Shown piece by piece: positions 61,877-64,000 of a stretch of DNA of 64,000 nt. The first letter of the stretch is position 1. Every line of letters starts with the position of its first letter. The stretch is taken from positions 10,463 through 74,462 of the forward strand of contig CABSYW010000004.1 of NCBI GenBank assembly GCA_902482035.1, read 5' to 3'. Both the position numbers and the translations under genes were made by a program. Under the pieces are notes generated by a model. The model did no database searches, was not told where the DNA came from, and was given only the letters and a program-made list of their open reading frames with translations. The stretch comes from an uncultured Collinsella sp. GTDB taxonomy: Bacteria; Actinomycetota; Coriobacteriia; Coriobacteriales; Coriobacteriaceae.

Positions 61877-62347
61877 CTACTGAGCGGTCGCGGTCGCGTT
61901 GGCGCCCGCGGCTGCATCCTGCGAAAAGTCAAGTGTAACGCTCTCGCTGGGCTCCACCATGCCATAAGCGCCCGCAAGGTCGCGAATGCGCGTGTCGGCG
62001 CCATAGACCGAATGCATGACCTCCAGGTCGGAGCTCTCATCGGTCGCTTTTTCGAGCGTGTTGGTAAGCTCGGCGTTGCTGTTGAGCACCTGGGCCGTAA
62101 CGCCGGCGAGCGCCACGCGGGCGACGCCGATCGTCATGAAGATAGCCGAAATGATGCAAAACGTTTTAAGAACGCTCATGAAAACCGGGCTTACCGCCTG
62201 GTTTGCCTGACGGCCCGCGCCCGTGTAGACATCAAAGCGCGGCGTGCGCTGCTCACGGGGAGCAACGGGGGCCTGCGGCGTCTCACGATAGGCGGGCATG
62301 GCGTTCATATCATAGGCGAGTGCTGCGCTTGAAGTGTTGTAGCCCAT
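61877..62347 (-). CDS. FtsL-like division protein
   Basis: 156 residues: ~55 cytoplasmic residues, one transmembrane helix (VLKTFCIISAIFMTIGVARVAL), then a short coiled-coil-like region (ELTNTLEKATDESSDLEVMHS) and a tail. Position between rsmH and ftsI and this layout mark it as FtsL, although sequence conservation is too low to confirm. GGGAGGCGG precedes ATG 62347. Confidence 0.75.
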   Translation of the reverse strand: MGYNTSSAALAYDMNAMPAYRETPQAPVAPREQRTPRFDVYTGAGRQANQAVSPVFMSVLKTFCIISAIFMTIGVARVALAGVTAQVLNSNAELTNTLEKATDESSDLEVMHSVYGADTRIRDLAGAYGMVEPSESVTLDFSQDAAAGANATATAQ

Positions 62348-62437
62348 GATATGCCGCCTCCCATCCCGAGTACGTTGGTAGTGTGTTTAAGCTTCGTTTA
62401 TGGTGCGAGCGGGAGGTCCAATATCGCGCGGTCGCGC

Positions 62438-63403
62438 CTACAGACGCTGCGCCACGCGGATTTTGGCTGATCTCGCCCGAGGGTTGCGCTCAACCTCATC
62501 AGGCTGGGCAACCAAGGGTTTGCGGGTGATGACCTTGAGTATCGGCACGTTGCCGCACACGCACACCGGAATCTCCGGCGGACACGTGCACCCCTGGCTC
62601 ATCTCCTTAAAGTGGTTCTTTACGATACGGTCCTCGAGCGAGTGATACGAGATGACGCAGATACGTCCGCCCGGGTTGAGCCACCTGGTGGCGGCATCAA
62701 GCCCTCGTTCGAGCACATCGAGCTCGTGATTGACCTCGATGCGAATGGCCTGGAAACTTTTCTTGGCCGGGTGTCCGCCATGCCGACGAGCGGCAGCCGG
62801 GATACCCGCCTTGATGATCTCGACAAATTGGCCGGTGGTTTCGATCGGTTCTTGCTCGCGGCGGCGCACGATCTCGCGCGCGATCTGCGAGGCGAACTTC
62901 TCTTCGCCGTAGACGCGTAGAATCCGGGCGAGGTCGTGTTCGTTATAGGTGTTGATGACCTCAGCTGCGTTTAAGGTGTTATTACCCGGATCCATCCGCA
63001 TGTCCAATGGGGCGTCCTCGTTATACGAAAAGCCCCTGCCAGGGATATCGAGTTGCGGCGACGAAACGCCCAAATCGAACAGGAAGCCATCGACCCCGGG
63101 CACCTCGGCCGAGCAAAGCAGCTCGTCCAAGTCGCCGAAGTTGCCCTTCAGCAGCTGGTGCGGAACGCCGGGAACCTCGCGGTCCAGACGGGCGCCAGCG
63201 GCCTCGAGGGCCATGTCGTCCTGATCGACGCCGAGCAAAAGGCCCGTCTCCCCCACCTGCGCGGCCATCTTTACCGAATGGCCGGCACCGCCAAGGGTGC
63301 AATCGCAGACAACGGAGCCGCTCTTTAGCCGCAGCGACTCAAGCACTTCGCCGAGCATGACAGGTTCATGCCGATATTCTTGTGTCAAGATCCCACGCTC
63401 CAT
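62438..63403 (-). CDS. rsmH: 16S rRNA m4C1402 methyltransferase RsmH (MraW)
   Basis: 321 residues. SAM-binding CDCTLGGAGHSVKM, DLGVSSPQLD, the RGFSYNEDAPLDMRMD region and GRICVISYHSLEDRIVKNHF. A cysteine cluster CTCPPEIPVCVCG lies near the C-terminus. N4-methylates C1402 in the ribosomal decoding site. 20 bases after mraZ. Confidence 0.97.
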   Translation of the reverse strand: MERGILTQEYRHEPVMLGEVLESLRLKSGSVVCDCTLGGAGHSVKMAAQVGETGLLLGVDQDDMALEAAGARLDREVPGVPHQLLKGNFGDLDELLCSAEVPGVDGFLFDLGVSSPQLDIPGRGFSYNEDAPLDMRMDPGNNTLNAAEVINTYNEHDLARILRVYGEEKFASQIAREIVRRREQEPIETTGQFVEIIKAGIPAAARRHGGHPAKKSFQAIRIEVNHELDVLERGLDAATRWLNPGGRICVISYHSLEDRIVKNHFKEMSQGCTCPPEIPVCVCGNVPILKVITRKPLVAQPDEVERNPRARSAKIRVAQRL

Positions 63404-63423
63404 CCGTTACCCGTGCCTTGCCC

Positions 63424-63858
63424 TTACGAGAAGAAGAGGTCCAGCAGGGCCTCATCGTCATCGTCCTCATCGGCCGCGGCGCGATCCCAAACCTCAAGGT
63501 GGTCGTAGTTGCCCACAACCGTGACCTCGCGGTCGAGGTTCGCCTGCTTGCGGAGAGACTCGGAAAGACCGATACGACCGGCGCTGTCCACGTCCATCGA
63601 CGTGGTGCGCTTGTTGATCGCCCTCATGAGCTTCTGGTCATTAATGTCACGCGGGTTAAAACCCTCGTGGCCCTCACGACCCGCGAAGAGTCCTTCGACC
63701 CACTTATCGAAGGCCTCGGCAGAGAACACGTACAGAGCATCGACATCCAGGGCTTTGAACACGCGAACGTGCTCTCCAAGCTCCTCGCGAAGGGGTGCAG
63801 GCAGGGACAGACGACCTTTTGCATCGAGATTGCGCTCGTATGCACCAGTCATTCCCAT
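63424..63858 (-). CDS. mraZ: Transcriptional regulator MraZ
   Basis: 144 residues with two AbrB-like MraZ domains, each with DXXXR: DAKGR (12-16) and DSAGR (91-95). Ring-shaped DNA-binding repressor of the division cluster, acting at its own promoter. GGGGAGG precedes ATG 63858. An acidic C-tail (ADEDDDDEALLD) is present. First gene of the cluster. Confidence 0.96.
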   Translation of the reverse strand: MGMTGAYERNLDAKGRLSLPAPLREELGEHVRVFKALDVDALYVFSAEAFDKWVEGLFAGREGHEGFNPRDINDQKLMRAINKRTTSMDVDSAGRIGLSESLRKQANLDREVTVVGNYDHLEVWDRAAADEDDDDEALLDLFFS

Positions 63859-63894
63859 GTGCGCCCTCCCCTCGGTTACTCAGATGGCACGTAC

Positions 63895-63948
63895 GCGGGG
63901 AACCACCCCGCCTGTCGACGTCATCAATAATATGGGGAACCGCCCCAT
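63895..63948. promoter_or_regulatory. Twin palindromes in the mraZ promoter
   Basis: GCGGGGAACCACCCCGC (63895-63911) and ATGGGGAACCGCCCCAT (63932-63948), centres 37 bp apart, flank a -10-like TATTAT on the minus strand. MraZ is known to bind G-rich (TGGG) repeats upstream of mraZ, so these are its likely sites, although they are inverted rather than tandem repeats. Confidence 0.5.
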
Positions 63949-63966
63949 TTTTCAACACCTTTCCCC

Positions 63967-64000
63967 CTGTCTCTTATACACATCTGACGCTGCCGACGAA
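63967..64000. other. Nextera transposase adapter at contig end
   Basis: The Tn5 mosaic end CTGTCTCTTATACACATCT (63967-63985) is followed by GACGCTGCCGACGA (63986-63999) plus one A, i.e. the reverse complement of the Nextera read-1 adapter. Not genomic; an untrimmed library artefact. Confidence 0.98.

Noticed and set aside
56325..61883. Very long plus-strand ORFs (up to 659 codons) opposite murD to ftsI
   Set aside because: Antisense shadows of high-GC genes; translations are His/Arg-rich and lack any domain.

Overview
The window looks like a high-GC, strictly anaerobic actinobacterium of the class Coriobacteriia, most likely Collinsella or a close relative. This is inferred from gene content and codon use; no 16S gene is present. 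Supporting features are a division cluster with SepF, YggT and DivIVA but no FtsA, a four-domain ribosomal protein S1, a double-cubane-cluster reductase gene at the left edge, and many intergenic palindromes. The right end is not genomic: the last 34 bases contain a Nextera transposase adapter, so the contig stops in the mraZ promoter.

Layout. 1-602: 5' part of a double-cubane-cluster reductase gene. 1034-6448: a molybdenum block on the minus strand (moeA, moaB, modA, modB, modC). 6661-9131: CLC-type antiporter and a diacylglycerol-kinase-like lipid kinase. 9153-13765: ArfB-like release factor, xpt, DHA2 efflux pump, metY, and a C_GCAxxG_C_C protein. 13833-19765: yigZ, RNase P RNA, rpsA, a HAD hydrolase, L-cysteine desulfidase, rpiB. 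19917-24166: ndk, then argH and argG with a newly noticed arginine-rich leader ORF upstream of argG. 24441-30771: Cof-type HAD, polA, M18 aminopeptidase, yaaA. 30795-33829: membrane protein, TPP riboswitch, thiC, thiD. 34163-37274: SGNH hydrolase, a PARG-like protein with an altered catalytic motif, BI-1 protein, small hypothetical protein. 37525-40076: Pit phosphate transporter with its DUF47 partner, then a nitroreductase.

40244-63858 is one long minus-strand division and cell-wall region. In transcription order it runs mraZ, rsmH, ftsL-like, ftsI, murF, mraY, murD, ftsW, murG, murC, murB, ftsQ, ftsZ, pgeF, then the complete high-affinity phosphate operon pstSCAB-phoU, then yggS, sepF, yggT, divIVA. 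The pst-phoU block sits inside what is usually a contiguous ftsZ-pgeF-yggS-sepF-yggT-divIVA tail. murE is absent from its usual place between ftsI and murF.

The most interesting signals are: (i) a 24-codon ORF with a strong ribosome-binding site, ending in three CGA arginine codons, in a leader with mutually exclusive pairings upstream of argG; (ii) yggT with no standard start codon in front of its conserved first helix, apparently starting at ATC; (iii) several large composite palindromes between genes, including a perfect 33-bp inverted repeat and three tandem 80-bp palindromic units; (iv) the PARG-like protein whose QEE motif reads QEA.
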